Shown here one piece after another: positions 16,097-24,321 of a stretch of 37,826 bases of DNA (its first letter is position 1; every line of letters starts with the position of its first letter). Source of the DNA: Lachnospiraceae bacterium UBA2860 (GTDB lineage: Bacteria > Bacillota > Clostridia > Lachnospirales > Lachnospiraceae); the NCBI GenBank assembly GCA_002350625.1, contig DEFE01000008.1, forward strand, positions 598 to 38,423. The letters are read 5' to 3'. A model generated the notes under the pieces. It was given only the letters and a program-made list of their open reading frames with translations, was not told where the DNA came from and searched no databases. Made by a program: the position numbers and the translations under genes.

Positions 16097-17119
16097 TTAT
16101 TTTCGCTTCGCAAACTTTCTCATGTCGACGACGACGGCGAGAAGAATGATGAGTCCCTTGACGATGTACTGCCAGTACATGTTGACGCCGATGAAAGACA
16201 GGCCGTAGTTGATGACTGTGAAGATCAGCACGCCGGTGACGATGCCGCCGACCGTGCCGATGCCGCCCGACATCGAGACGCCGCCGACCACGCAGGAGGC
16301 GATCGCGTCCATCTCGTAGCTGTTGCCGGTCGTGTTGGAGGCGCTGCCGATGCGGCCGACCTCAAGAACAGCTGCGACCGCGTACATAACCGCCGCGAGC
16401 GCATAGGTGGCGATCAGGATCTTCGAGACATTGACGCCGGAGACCTGCGCCGCATCCGGATTGCCGCCGACGGCGTACATATACTTGCCGAACTTGGTCT
16501 TGTTCCAGAGGATCCACATGAAGACGATCACGAGGATCGCGATGATCGTCAGGTACGGCAGACGGAAGGAGCCGATTTTTACGCCTCTCGTGCAGAGCTT
16601 CGTGAGGGACTCCTTGATGCCGCCGATCGGCTGCGCGCCGTAGGGCTCGCGGTCGAAGTAGATCGAGGAGGCGCCGTAGAGCACCAGCTGCATGGCCAGC
16701 GTCGCGATGATCGGCGGGACCTTCAGCTTCGCCACGCAGGTGCCCGAGATCGTGCCGAGCAGAGCGCAGAGCGCGATCACGAGAAGCAGCGGCACGATGA
16801 TCGGCAGAGACGGCAGATTCTGGTACATGCGGTACGCGTAATCCACGTCCTGCAGAAGCGATGCGGAGATGACCGCCGCAAGGCCGATCATACGTCCCGT
16901 GGACAGGTCGCAGCCCCGCACCATGAGGACCATGCCCGCGCCGAGCGCGATGATGATACGCGTCGAGGACTGGGCCAGGATGTTGCTGAAATTGATGATG
17001 GACAGGAACCGCGGTTCGATGCAGATGATCACGATGATCAGCGCGAGCAGAACCACATAGATGATTTTTTCCGTAAACAGTTTTTTAATCAGATCCCCGG
17101 CGGATACTTTCTTAGTCAT
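16097..17119 (-). CDS. mglC: Galactose/glucose-type ABC transporter permease
   Basis: The protein has 340 residues and about 10 membrane segments. It belongs to the BPD_transp_2 (RbsC/MglC) family. GAGMVLMVRGCDLSTGRMIGL and YAVGGNPDAAQVSGVNVSKI (the cytoplasmic EAA-like coupling region) match MglC closely. Its ATG overlaps the mglA stop in ATGA. It forms the membrane channel with MglA and receives sugar from MglB. Confidence 0.93.
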   Translation of the reverse strand: MTKKVSAGDLIKKLFTEKIIYVVLLALIIVIICIEPRFLSIINFSNILAQSSTRIIIALGAGMVLMVRGCDLSTGRMIGLAAVISASLLQDVDYAYRMYQNLPSLPIIVPLLLVIALCALLGTISGTCVAKLKVPPIIATLAMQLVLYGASSIYFDREPYGAQPIGGIKESLTKLCTRGVKIGSFRLPYLTIIAILVIVFMWILWNKTKFGKYMYAVGGNPDAAQVSGVNVSKILIATYALAAVMYAVAAVLEVGRIGSASNTTGNSYEMDAIASCVVGGVSMSGGIGTVGGIVTGVLIFTVINYGLSFIGVNMYWQYIVKGLIILLAVVVDMRKFAKRK

Positions 17120-18630
17120 ACGCCAACACCTCCTGCAGATACATATTTCGCGGACGCTTCCATGATGGCTACCTGTGTCGCTTCCGCCGCTTCAAAGATA
17201 CCGGCCTGTCTGCCGTTGCTCATGACCAGGATCCGGTCGCACACGCCGAGGAGCTCCGGCATTTCAGAACTCACCATGATGACGCACTTGCCCTCGGCGG
17301 CCAGTTGATTCATGAGCTGATAGATTTCGTATTTGGCACCGACATCGATGCCTCTTGTCGGTTCATCGAGCAGAAGCACTTCAGGATTGGTGAGGAGCCA
17401 TCTGCCTAAGATGACTTTCTGCTGATTGCCGCCCGAGAGATTGCCGATCTTCTCTTTGCTTCCCGGCGTCTTGATCCGCAGGTCGCTGATCGTCTTGTCG
17501 ACCTTCTCTTTGATCAGGCTGTTCCTCAGAAGGCCGCCTTTAAGATAAGGATCCAGATTGGCGATCGTGGTGTTGAAGGCGATGCTCAGATCGGCGAATA
17601 TACCGTTGTGCCGCCGCTCCTCCGTCAGCATCGCGAAGCCGTTCTTCATGGCCTTCTCCGGCGTGCTGTTGTCTACTTCACGGCCTTCCACAAGGATCCT
17701 GCCCTCGCCCTTCGTCCGTATCCCGAAGAGCGTCTCGAGCAGCTCTGTCCGCCCGGCGCCCACAAGGCCGGCCACGCCCAGGATCTCGCCCTTTCTCAGC
17801 TCAAAGTTTACATCGATAAACTTGGGAACCGCACTGGAGAGGTGTTCCACCTTCATGTAGGTCTCCCCCGGCACCGTCGTACGCTTCGGGTAGCGCTCAG
17901 TGAGCTCGCGGCCGACCATGAGGCGGATGATCTTGTTCGTGTCAAGATTCGACACCGGTTCCGTCGCGACCCAGCGGCCGTCGCGCATGATCGTCACTTC
18001 ATCCGAGATCTGCATGATCTCTTCCATCTTGTGGGAGATATAGATGATGCTGACGCCGCGCTTCTTCAGCATTTCAATGATGCGGAACAGATGCTCGACT
18101 TCATCCTCCGTGAGCGAGGAGGTCGGCTCGTCCATCACGATGACCTTGGCGTCATAAGAGACAGCCTTGGCGATCTCAATCATCTGCCGGTCCGCAACCT
18201 GAAGGCTTCCCGTCATCACCCTCGGGTCCACATGGATGTCAAGCTGCTCAAAAATCTTTTTCGTTTCCGCATACATCTTCTGGTGATCGACAAAGATCCC
18301 CTTCATCGGAAATCTGCCGAGCCAGATGTTTTCCATGATGTTGCGGTCCAGGACCTGATTAAGTTCCTGGTGAACCATCGATACATGGTTCCGGAGCGCC
18401 TCCGCAGGACTCTCAAACGCGACCTTCTGCCCGTCCAGGATGATCTCTCCGCCATTTAAGGAGTAGATGCCGAACAGGCAGTTCATCAGTGTCGACTTTC
18501 CCGCGCCATTTTCTCCCATGAGAGAATGCACGGTCGCCGGCCGTACCTTGAGCGTCACGTCATCCAGCGCTTTTACTCCGGGAAATTCTTTTGTGATATT
18601 CTTCATTTCCAGGATGTATTCATTCGCCAT
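17116..18630 (-). CDS. mglA: Galactose-type sugar ABC transporter ATP-binding protein
   Basis: The protein has 504 residues with two ABC cassettes. The first has Walker A GENGAGKST at 39-47 and Walker B VIVMDEPT with D167-E168. The second has the usual degenerate P-loop GLVGAGRTE, an intact signature LSGGNQQK and LLLDEPTRGIDVG. This is the standard MglA/RbsA layout. It powers the MglC channel from the cytoplasmic face. It is a useful reference for the degenerate paralogue at 22748-24223, which has the same size and order but lacks these residues. Confidence 0.95.
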   Translation of the reverse strand: MANEYILEMKNITKEFPGVKALDDVTLKVRPATVHSLMGENGAGKSTLMNCLFGIYSLNGGEIILDGQKVAFESPAEALRNHVSMVHQELNQVLDRNIMENIWLGRFPMKGIFVDHQKMYAETKKIFEQLDIHVDPRVMTGSLQVADRQMIEIAKAVSYDAKVIVMDEPTSSLTEDEVEHLFRIIEMLKKRGVSIIYISHKMEEIMQISDEVTIMRDGRWVATEPVSNLDTNKIIRLMVGRELTERYPKRTTVPGETYMKVEHLSSAVPKFIDVNFELRKGEILGVAGLVGAGRTELLETLFGIRTKGEGRILVEGREVDNSTPEKAMKNGFAMLTEERRHNGIFADLSIAFNTTIANLDPYLKGGLLRNSLIKEKVDKTISDLRIKTPGSKEKIGNLSGGNQQKVILGRWLLTNPEVLLLDEPTRGIDVGAKYEIYQLMNQLAAEGKCVIMVSSEMPELLGVCDRILVMSNGRQAGIFEAAEATQVAIMEASAKYVSAGGVGV

Positions 18631-18681
18631 TTTCTCTGCCTCGTCATGCGATCGATTCGTTCGCCCGATCCGATTTATAAG

Positions 18682-18711
18682 ATATGCAGAAGCCCGAGAA
18701 CTTCTGCATAT
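18682..18711. promoter_or_regulatory. Stem-loop between mglB and mglA
   Basis: ATATGCAGAAG (18682-18692) pairs perfectly with CTTCTGCATAT (18701-18711) over an 8-base loop. No T-run follows on the minus strand, so it is not a classical terminator. Such hairpins after binding-protein genes commonly protect the upstream mRNA and give more binding protein than ATPase and permease. Confidence 0.75.
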
Positions 18712-18751
18712 TCATCATTGCGTGTTTATCGCGTCTTCCGCAAAGTCCGTC

Positions 18752-19807
18752 TCAGGCTTCGTATGTCGCTGCCGCTTCATCGACATTATCGACTGTGACT
18801 GCCTTGTAAGGAACGCGGATCGCCTTGGAGCCGTCGGTATCGAATTCGAAGTCCGTGCCGTCCAGCGGCTCTTTGCCTTCATAGAGGTTCTGCGCGATCT
18901 TGACGATCATCTGGCCCTGTGTATTCGCGTCCTGAAGGACCGAGCCGATCATCTCGCCGCTCTTGATCTTCTCAAGCACGTCCGGAAGGGCGTCGATGCC
19001 GATCACCGGGATGAACATCTCGCTCTCTGCGCCTTCTTCATTGAAGCCCGCTGCCTGGATGGACTGCAGAGCGCCGAGCGCCATGGCGTCGTTCGCTGCA
19101 ACGATGAACTCGATCTCGTCGCCGTACTTGGAGATCCATGCATCCATCTTTTCCTTGGCCTTCGCGGTATCCCACATGCCTGTGTCTTCCTCGAGAAGGT
19201 CGATCTCAATGCCGGCGTCCTCGATCGTGCTCTTGACATACTGCGCGCGGGGCGGAGTAGCCGTGTGGCCCGGGTCACCCATCAGGTCGATCATCTGGAT
19301 CTTGCCGTCGCCGTTCTTGTCAGCTTCCGGATGTGCCTTCCAGTACTCGACGACCATCTCGCCCTGGATGGAAGCGCCGTAGTCGCCGCCGGTGGAGGTC
19401 ACCTGATAGAGCTTGTCATAGCTGTTCACGACTTCCTTGTCCTCGATTTCCTTGTTGAAGAAGATGATCGGGAGCTCGCCGTTTTCCTTTACCTTTTCGA
19501 TGATGGCCGGAGCCGCCGTGACGTCAACCACGGAAACCGCGATGGCGACAGCGCCCTTGGCGATGGCCGTGTCGATCTGGTTGAGCTGTGTGGACTGGTC
19601 CAGCTGGCCGTCGTCGACGTTGCAGTCGAACACGCCTTCACTCGTATTCTTGATGGCCTTGGCGATATAGGAATTGAAGTTGTCCGTGGATGAATAGATG
19701 CCTGCGCCGAGAATCGGGAGATCATCCGCTGCTGCGGTCATGGCCGATCCAGCGAGCATACCGACTGCCATCGCACCGGTAAGAACCAGACTGATGAGTT
19801 TTTTCAT
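18752..19807 (-). CDS. mglB: Galactose/glucose-binding protein
   Basis: The protein has 351 residues and an AGGAGG ribosome site. It is a periplasmic-binding-protein-I type sugar binder. ADKNGDGKIQ matches the EF-hand-like calcium loop of E. coli MglB, and FIVAANDAMALGALQ and PVIGIDALPD match its sugar-binding strands. The signal peptide ends LAGSAMTAAADD. The position where a lipobox cysteine is expected in a Gram-positive binder is Ser (TCG), so lipid anchoring is not supported. The gene is first in the sugar operon and divergent from the two-component genes. Confidence 0.93.
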   Translation of the reverse strand: MKKLISLVLTGAMAVGMLAGSAMTAAADDLPILGAGIYSSTDNFNSYIAKAIKNTSEGVFDCNVDDGQLDQSTQLNQIDTAIAKGAVAIAVSVVDVTAAPAIIEKVKENGELPIIFFNKEIEDKEVVNSYDKLYQVTSTGGDYGASIQGEMVVEYWKAHPEADKNGDGKIQMIDLMGDPGHTATPPRAQYVKSTIEDAGIEIDLLEEDTGMWDTAKAKEKMDAWISKYGDEIEFIVAANDAMALGALQSIQAAGFNEEGAESEMFIPVIGIDALPDVLEKIKSGEMIGSVLQDANTQGQMIVKIAQNLYEGKEPLDGTDFEFDTDGSKAIRVPYKAVTVDNVDEAAATYEA

Positions 19808-19905
19808 TATGCATCCTCCTTTTTTATGTGGCCGGAGGCCTTCCTCCTGCCGTTTGATGAATTTTCCAGGCCTTTAAGCGTCCCGGTTTTGCTCTTGCTG
19901 TATTC

Positions 19906-19935
19906 TTTATACCCGATGGGGCGCGCGGCGGACAA
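19906..19935 (-). promoter_or_regulatory. Predicted mglB promoter
   Basis: On the minus strand TTGTCC (19935-19930) and TATAAA (19911-19906) are 18 bases apart. The leader of about 90 bases contains a GGAGG/CCTCC hairpin (near 19842-19856) ahead of the true AGGAGG site, which could modulate ribosome access. No clear catabolite-repression (cre) palindrome was recognised. Confidence 0.55.
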
Positions 19936-19997
19936 CTTGCTGTTTTTAGATTTGGGGGGTCACTTTTTGGGAGTGTGTTCCACGGTCTCTTTCACCC

Positions 19998-20026
19998 TTA
20001 AGATTCGAAAAAAAAAGTGCTACAAT
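19998..20026 (+). promoter_or_regulatory. Predicted promoter of the two-component operon
   Basis: TTAAGA (19998-20003) and TACAAT (20021-20026) are 17 bases apart, and the spacer contains a run of nine A residues. A short inverted repeat, CTGTAT-TT-ATACAG, lies just downstream in the leader and could be an operator. The -35 box is weak, which suits an activated promoter. Confidence 0.5.
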
Positions 20027-20092
20027 GTGCTTTAGAACCTGTATTTATACAGTTATGCTGTAGGTCCTTTATGAAATGTTCAGGAGAAAACG

Positions 20093-21706
20093 ATGCTGAA
20101 AGTACTTATTGCTGACGACGAAGTGAAAGTCATCCAACTCATCGAGCATCTGGTGGACTGGTCCTCCTTCGGCATGGAGATTATCGGGCGTGTCCACGAC
20201 GGGGAGAAGGCACTTGAGATGATCTGCTTCCTGAAGCCCGATGTCGTGATCACGGACATCCGCATGCCCGGACTGATCGGCATCGAGCTCGTGCAGAAGA
20301 CGCAGGAAGCCGGTCTTCATCCTTTCTTTGTCATGATCAGCGGCTACAGTGAATTCGAATATGCGCAGAAAGCCATCCAGCTCGGCGTCGAGGATTATCT
20401 TTTAAAACCGCTGCGGAAAAAGGACCTGGAGGCCGTTCTCCTCAAAATTCTGGAAAAAAGACGCGTCGAGACGGAGACGAGCGAAGCGCTCGGCGCGCTC
20501 ACAAAGACGACGAAGCAGGCGAAGAGCAAGCTCCTCACCGATGTTCTCGTCAATCAGGACCTGACCGTCTTTGACCTCACGCAGGAGAATTTTTATGAGC
20601 GGTACGGGTTCCATTTTCCGGGCTCCTATACGGAGTGTATCGTCACGCTCCTCTTCCCTGGCGCGGTGCACGGGAGCGGCGCCATTTCCAACGACCTCCG
20701 CTTCATCCTTCCGAAGATGGAGGAGCTCGAGGAGACGCGCCTCCAGCCCTTCTGCAAGGAAATCATCTCCACGGTCCGCCACAATGAGATTATTACGCTC
20801 ATCAATCACGAGGATGCGCACAAGGCTCACATCCTCGAGGAGCTGAACAAGCTGAAGATCAGCGTCCTGAATTACAGGAGCATAAGTCCCAATCTCCGGA
20901 TCGCGATCGGCGTAAGCAAGCCTGTCTCTTCCATCCGGCAGATTCCCTCCGCGTATCTGGACGCGAAGCAGGCCCTTGCCAGACGCTTCCTTGATGAGAA
21001 CCGCTTCGTCTTCCTGAGCGAAGATTATTTCCGCACGGAGGACGCGGCCAAAAACCTGCTCACGCCGAACACCCGCAAGGCGCTTCTTACCAGAATCGAG
21101 CTCATGGATGCGGACGGGTACGCATCTCTTGCCAAAGAGCACTTTGCCCTCCTTAAGGAGCACCTGAAAGAAACGGGCGGGCTGCGGGACTCTTACAAGG
21201 AGCTCTGCGATCTCTTTCTCTTCGGGCTGCGCGTCTTTGAGGATCTGCCATCTGAGCTCACCGCATCCGCCGCCGCGCTCGAGCCCGCCTTTGACCTCGT
21301 CTATACCTTCAGCGATCTGAAGGCCTATTACATCGACACCTGCCGGAACGTGCTGCTCCGCTGCGCGGACGAGAAAAAAGCCTTGGAGGACAAGCCCATC
21401 CGCCAGGCGAAGCAGTTTATCCAGGAGCATTATAACGAGGCGATCTCCCTCGAGACCGTCAGCAGCGAGGTCGGCTTTAACCCGGCCTACTTCTCCACGA
21501 TCTTCAAGAAATCGACCGGGCAGAATTTCATGGACTACATCAAGGAAATCCGGATTGATCACGCCAAGGACCTGCTCGTCCGGACACACATGGACGTGGC
21601 CGCCGTCGCGCAGGCCGTCGGCTACACGGACATCAAGTACTTCACGAAGCTGTTCCGGAAAATGACGAGCCTTACACCTACGGATTACCGCAAGCTGTAC
21701 GGGTAA
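20093..21706 (+). CDS. AraC-type response regulator (YesN-like)
   Basis: The protein has 537 residues. The N-terminal receiver domain (1-120) has acidic residues D8 and D9, phosphoacceptor D55 in VVITDIRMPG, and the lysine in YLLKPL. A long middle region follows. The C-terminal AraC/XylS DNA-binding domain (about 435-537) shows ISLETVSSEVGFNPAYFSTIFKK and VAAVAQAVGYTDIKYFTKLF, its two helix-turn-helix motifs. It lies 16 bases before its kinase. Such pairs usually regulate nearby carbohydrate uptake genes, so control of the divergent mgl operon is the simplest inference. Confidence 0.93.
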   Translation: MLKVLIADDEVKVIQLIEHLVDWSSFGMEIIGRVHDGEKALEMICFLKPDVVITDIRMPGLIGIELVQKTQEAGLHPFFVMISGYSEFEYAQKAIQLGVEDYLLKPLRKKDLEAVLLKILEKRRVETETSEALGALTKTTKQAKSKLLTDVLVNQDLTVFDLTQENFYERYGFHFPGSYTECIVTLLFPGAVHGSGAISNDLRFILPKMEELEETRLQPFCKEIISTVRHNEIITLINHEDAHKAHILEELNKLKISVLNYRSISPNLRIAIGVSKPVSSIRQIPSAYLDAKQALARRFLDENRFVFLSEDYFRTEDAAKNLLTPNTRKALLTRIELMDADGYASLAKEHFALLKEHLKETGGLRDSYKELCDLFLFGLRVFEDLPSELTASAAALEPAFDLVYTFSDLKAYYIDTCRNVLLRCADEKKALEDKPIRQAKQFIQEHYNEAISLETVSSEVGFNPAYFSTIFKKSTGQNFMDYIKEIRIDHAKDLLVRTHMDVAAVAQAVGYTDIKYFTKLFRKMTSLTPTDYRKLYG

Positions 21707-21722
21707 CAGGGAGGGACTTCTC

Positions 21723-22751
21723 ATGGCCAGGAAGCGAACCTTATTCTCAAAGCTGACAGGGCAGTTTTTCCTTGCGCTCGCATCCGTTGCTGTCCTCATC
21801 GCAGGGTTGATCGCCATCTTGCTCACCGGGTGGAACCGGCGCCTCATCATAGTCTTTTTGTGCATCGGCATCGTCACGGCCGCCGCATCGCTGCTCTTAT
21901 ACCTGATGAAAACCCTGCCCGAGAGCCGCCGCTACAGCCATCTCACCCGGCGCTTCCGCGACGGGGAGATCTACCAGGATTATATCCGCGGCATCGACGG
22001 GCTCTTTCCTTATCTCAAGGAAGATATCGACCGGCTGGACGCCCTGATCGACCGCCAGAACATCATGCAGCTGTCGACCAAGCAGGCCGAATTTCTCGCG
22101 CTGCAGAATCAGATCAACCCGCATTTCCTCTACAACACGCTGGACTCCATCCGCGGCGACGCTCTGGCGGCCGGGGCGCAGTCGATCGCCGACATCACGG
22201 AGGCGCTGTCCACCTTCTTCCGCTACACGATCACGGAGACCAGGAATCTCGTGACGATCGGCGAGGAGCTCGAAAATGTCCACAACTACTTCGTGATCCA
22301 GCAGTACCGCTTCGGCGACAAGCTGACCATGGTCGTGGACATCAAAGACAACCGCGACGAGATCCTCCGCATGCAGTGCCCGAAGCTTTTCCTGCAGCCC
22401 ATCATCGAAAATGCCATCTTCCACGGTCTCGAGCGCCGCAAGGACGACGGTCTTCTGACCATAAGCATCGAGCAGGCGGACGAGGACCTGCACGTCGACA
22501 TCAGCGACAACGGCGCCGGCATCCCTGCAGAGCAGCTCTATGCGCTCAACAAGAGCCTGTCCCGCGTATCCGTGGGCGCGATCATGGAGGAGCCGAACGG
22601 GAAGAAGGGCGGCATCGCCCTGAAAAATGTCTGCCGCCGCATCAAGCTTCTGTTCGGCGAGCGGTACGGCATCCACATCAGCAGCATCGTCGGCATCGGC
22701 ACCAAGGTCGAGGTCGTGCTGCCCATCTCCTTCAAGGAGACGAAGTCATGA
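21723..22751 (+). CDS. Sensor histidine kinase (YesM/LytS type) without extracytoplasmic domain
   Basis: The protein has 342 residues with a GGGAGGG ribosome site. Two membrane helices (about 11-36 and 41-63) are joined by only four residues (WNRR), so there is no outside sensor domain. YesM proteins usually have about 250 residues there. The His_kinase motif is ALQNQINPHFLYNTLDSIR with phosphoacceptor H134. The N-box PIIENAIFHG and the ATP lid DNGAGIP are present, so catalysis should be intact. Its stop overlaps the next ATG by four bases. The input is probably intracellular or through a partner protein, and the coupled ABC-like protein is the obvious candidate. Confidence 0.92.
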   Translation: MARKRTLFSKLTGQFFLALASVAVLIAGLIAILLTGWNRRLIIVFLCIGIVTAAASLLLYLMKTLPESRRYSHLTRRFRDGEIYQDYIRGIDGLFPYLKEDIDRLDALIDRQNIMQLSTKQAEFLALQNQINPHFLYNTLDSIRGDALAAGAQSIADITEALSTFFRYTITETRNLVTIGEELENVHNYFVIQQYRFGDKLTMVVDIKDNRDEILRMQCPKLFLQPIIENAIFHGLERRKDDGLLTISIEQADEDLHVDISDNGAGIPAEQLYALNKSLSRVSVGAIMEEPNGKKGGIALKNVCRRIKLLFGERYGIHISSIVGIGTKVEVVLPISFKETKS

Positions 22752-24223
22752 AGCACGAACTTTTTTCTCTCGAGAAGGCGTCTGTCTTTTCCGGGGAGAC
22801 TCTGATCCTGAGCGATTTTTACCTGCATATCTACGAGGGGGAAATCCTCGGTGTCATCTGCGACAGCCTCACGGAGGAGCAGACGCTGATCGACCTGTTC
22901 CGCGGAAAGTGCCGCGTCGAGGGATCTGTCCGCTTCTCCCGGACGCAGATCTCCGGAAATGCCGTCCGGCAGGAGTGCACGAAGTCTTTCTTTGTCGTCG
23001 ACGAGCATCTCCCGCTCATCCGCACGCTGTCGGTTCCCGAGAATATCTGTATCTTCAGGAACCGTGATTTTCTGGTACGCTCCAGGCAGTATACGGAGCT
23101 CAGCGAGCGCCTCCTTGCGCAGTTTGATCTCCGCATCGATCTCACGAAGACCGTATCCGCGCTCACCCCGCAGGAGCGTCTCCTCGTCATCCTGCTGAAA
23201 GCATATGCAGAAAAGCGCCGCGTCATCGTCCTCGCCAACATCTCGGAGACCGTCACGGAAGGTGAATTCATGCCCGTCCTGCAGCTGATCCGGAAGATGA
23301 CGCGCCTCGGGCACGCCTTTCTCATCATAGACTCCATCGACACCAATATTTTCAGCGCGGCGGATCAGGTCATGGTCGTCCGCGGCGGCAGCTCTGCGGC
23401 CTGCTTTTCGGCGGCATTTTTCAACCGGGAGAAATTCTGGAATTACATGTTCGAAGAGCAGCGCGCAGCCTATGCGGACGACATGCTCTACGACGAAGAG
23501 GATGCGGAGGAAGCGGAAGATCTTCCCCCCTCCATCTGCCTCGAGCACGTCTCCACCGGCCGCCTTCATGACATCAGTTTTTCCGTGGACAGGGGGGAAC
23601 TCCTCAAAATCCTGTGTCTCGACAGGAGAACGATCGGCGGATTCCGGCGGCTGATGAGCGGCGACACGGCGGTGACAGCCGGCCGCATCCTGATCAGCGG
23701 ACAAGCCGTAAAGCCCCCGCATTCCTTCAGCGCCGCCCTCCGGAACGGCATCATGTGGTGCCCCGAGTCCCCCTACGAAAATGCCGTCATAAGTACGATG
23801 TCCGTCCGCGACAACCTGATGCTCGGCCTCTCCGAAAAGGTGCGGCACATCTGGCTGACGGGGCGCTTTTCGGGGCACATCGACGCGATCATCCGCGAGA
23901 GAATCGGAATCGACGCTCCTCTGACCAAAGCGTCCGACTGCTCTCCGGAAGCGCTGCAGAAGCTTGTCTACACCCGCTTTCTGATTAGCAGGCCGTCCAT
24001 CCTCGTACTGGAAAAGCCATTCACCGAGACGGGCGCCCGCATCCGCGAAACGACGCTCGAGATGATCCGCGCCCTGCTCGCGCGCGGCGTCACCGTCATC
24101 GTGCTGACATCGACGCCGTCTACCTTGTCACTGGTGGACGGCGATGAGATCTACGCGAAAAACGGGCGGATCATCTCAGAGGAAGAAATGTACAATTCTT
24201 TCTATGGCACGGTCAGCGAATGA
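22748..24223 (+). CDS. MglA-like double ABC protein lacking ATP-binding and catalytic residues
   Basis: The protein has 491 residues, nearly the size of MglA (504). The start is the ATG at 22748, overlapping the kinase stop (ATGA). Cassette 1 (about 5-235) has the MglA opening GEILGV, but the P-loop position (about 37-45) reads ICDSLTEEQ instead of GxNGAGKST. The signature reads LTPQERLLV, and Walker B is VIVLANISE with no Asp-Glu. An acidic linker (DEEDAEEAED, about 249-258) joins cassette 2. There the P-loop is LCLDRRTIGG, the signature CSPEALQKL, and Walker B LVLEKPFTETG. Both ATP sites look dead while the fold pattern remains. It is likely a regulatory partner of the kinase or a transporter (inference), not an ATPase. 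Confidence 0.85.
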   Translation: MKHELFSLEKASVFSGETLILSDFYLHIYEGEILGVICDSLTEEQTLIDLFRGKCRVEGSVRFSRTQISGNAVRQECTKSFFVVDEHLPLIRTLSVPENICIFRNRDFLVRSRQYTELSERLLAQFDLRIDLTKTVSALTPQERLLVILLKAYAEKRRVIVLANISETVTEGEFMPVLQLIRKMTRLGHAFLIIDSIDTNIFSAADQVMVVRGGSSAACFSAAFFNREKFWNYMFEEQRAAYADDMLYDEEDAEEAEDLPPSICLEHVSTGRLHDISFSVDRGELLKILCLDRRTIGGFRRLMSGDTAVTAGRILISGQAVKPPHSFSAALRNGIMWCPESPYENAVISTMSVRDNLMLGLSEKVRHIWLTGRFSGHIDAIIRERIGIDAPLTKASDCSPEALQKLVYTRFLISRPSILVLEKPFTETGARIRETTLEMIRALLARGVTVIVLTSTPSTLSLVDGDEIYAKNGRIISEEEMYNSFYGTVSE

Positions 24224-24321
24224 TCTGTTCCCGCACGTTTCTTCTCCGGCGCGGCCGGTGAATGACCTGTTCTTTTTCCGTTTCGATATGATATGATAGG
24301 TGCGTACAAAATACCGCGGGA

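Noticed and set aside
15293..17308. 671-codon open frame on the plus strand, antisense to GH3 and mglC
   Set aside because: It is antisense to two clear conserved genes, its translation is rich in Arg, Asp, His and Ala with no domain, and such frames appear over every GC-rich gene here.
21830..22747. Open frame joining upstream of the pseudo-ABC gene through the kinase
   Set aside because: It is only an out-of-frame reading of the kinase. The true start is the ATG at 22748 with a stop-start overlap.
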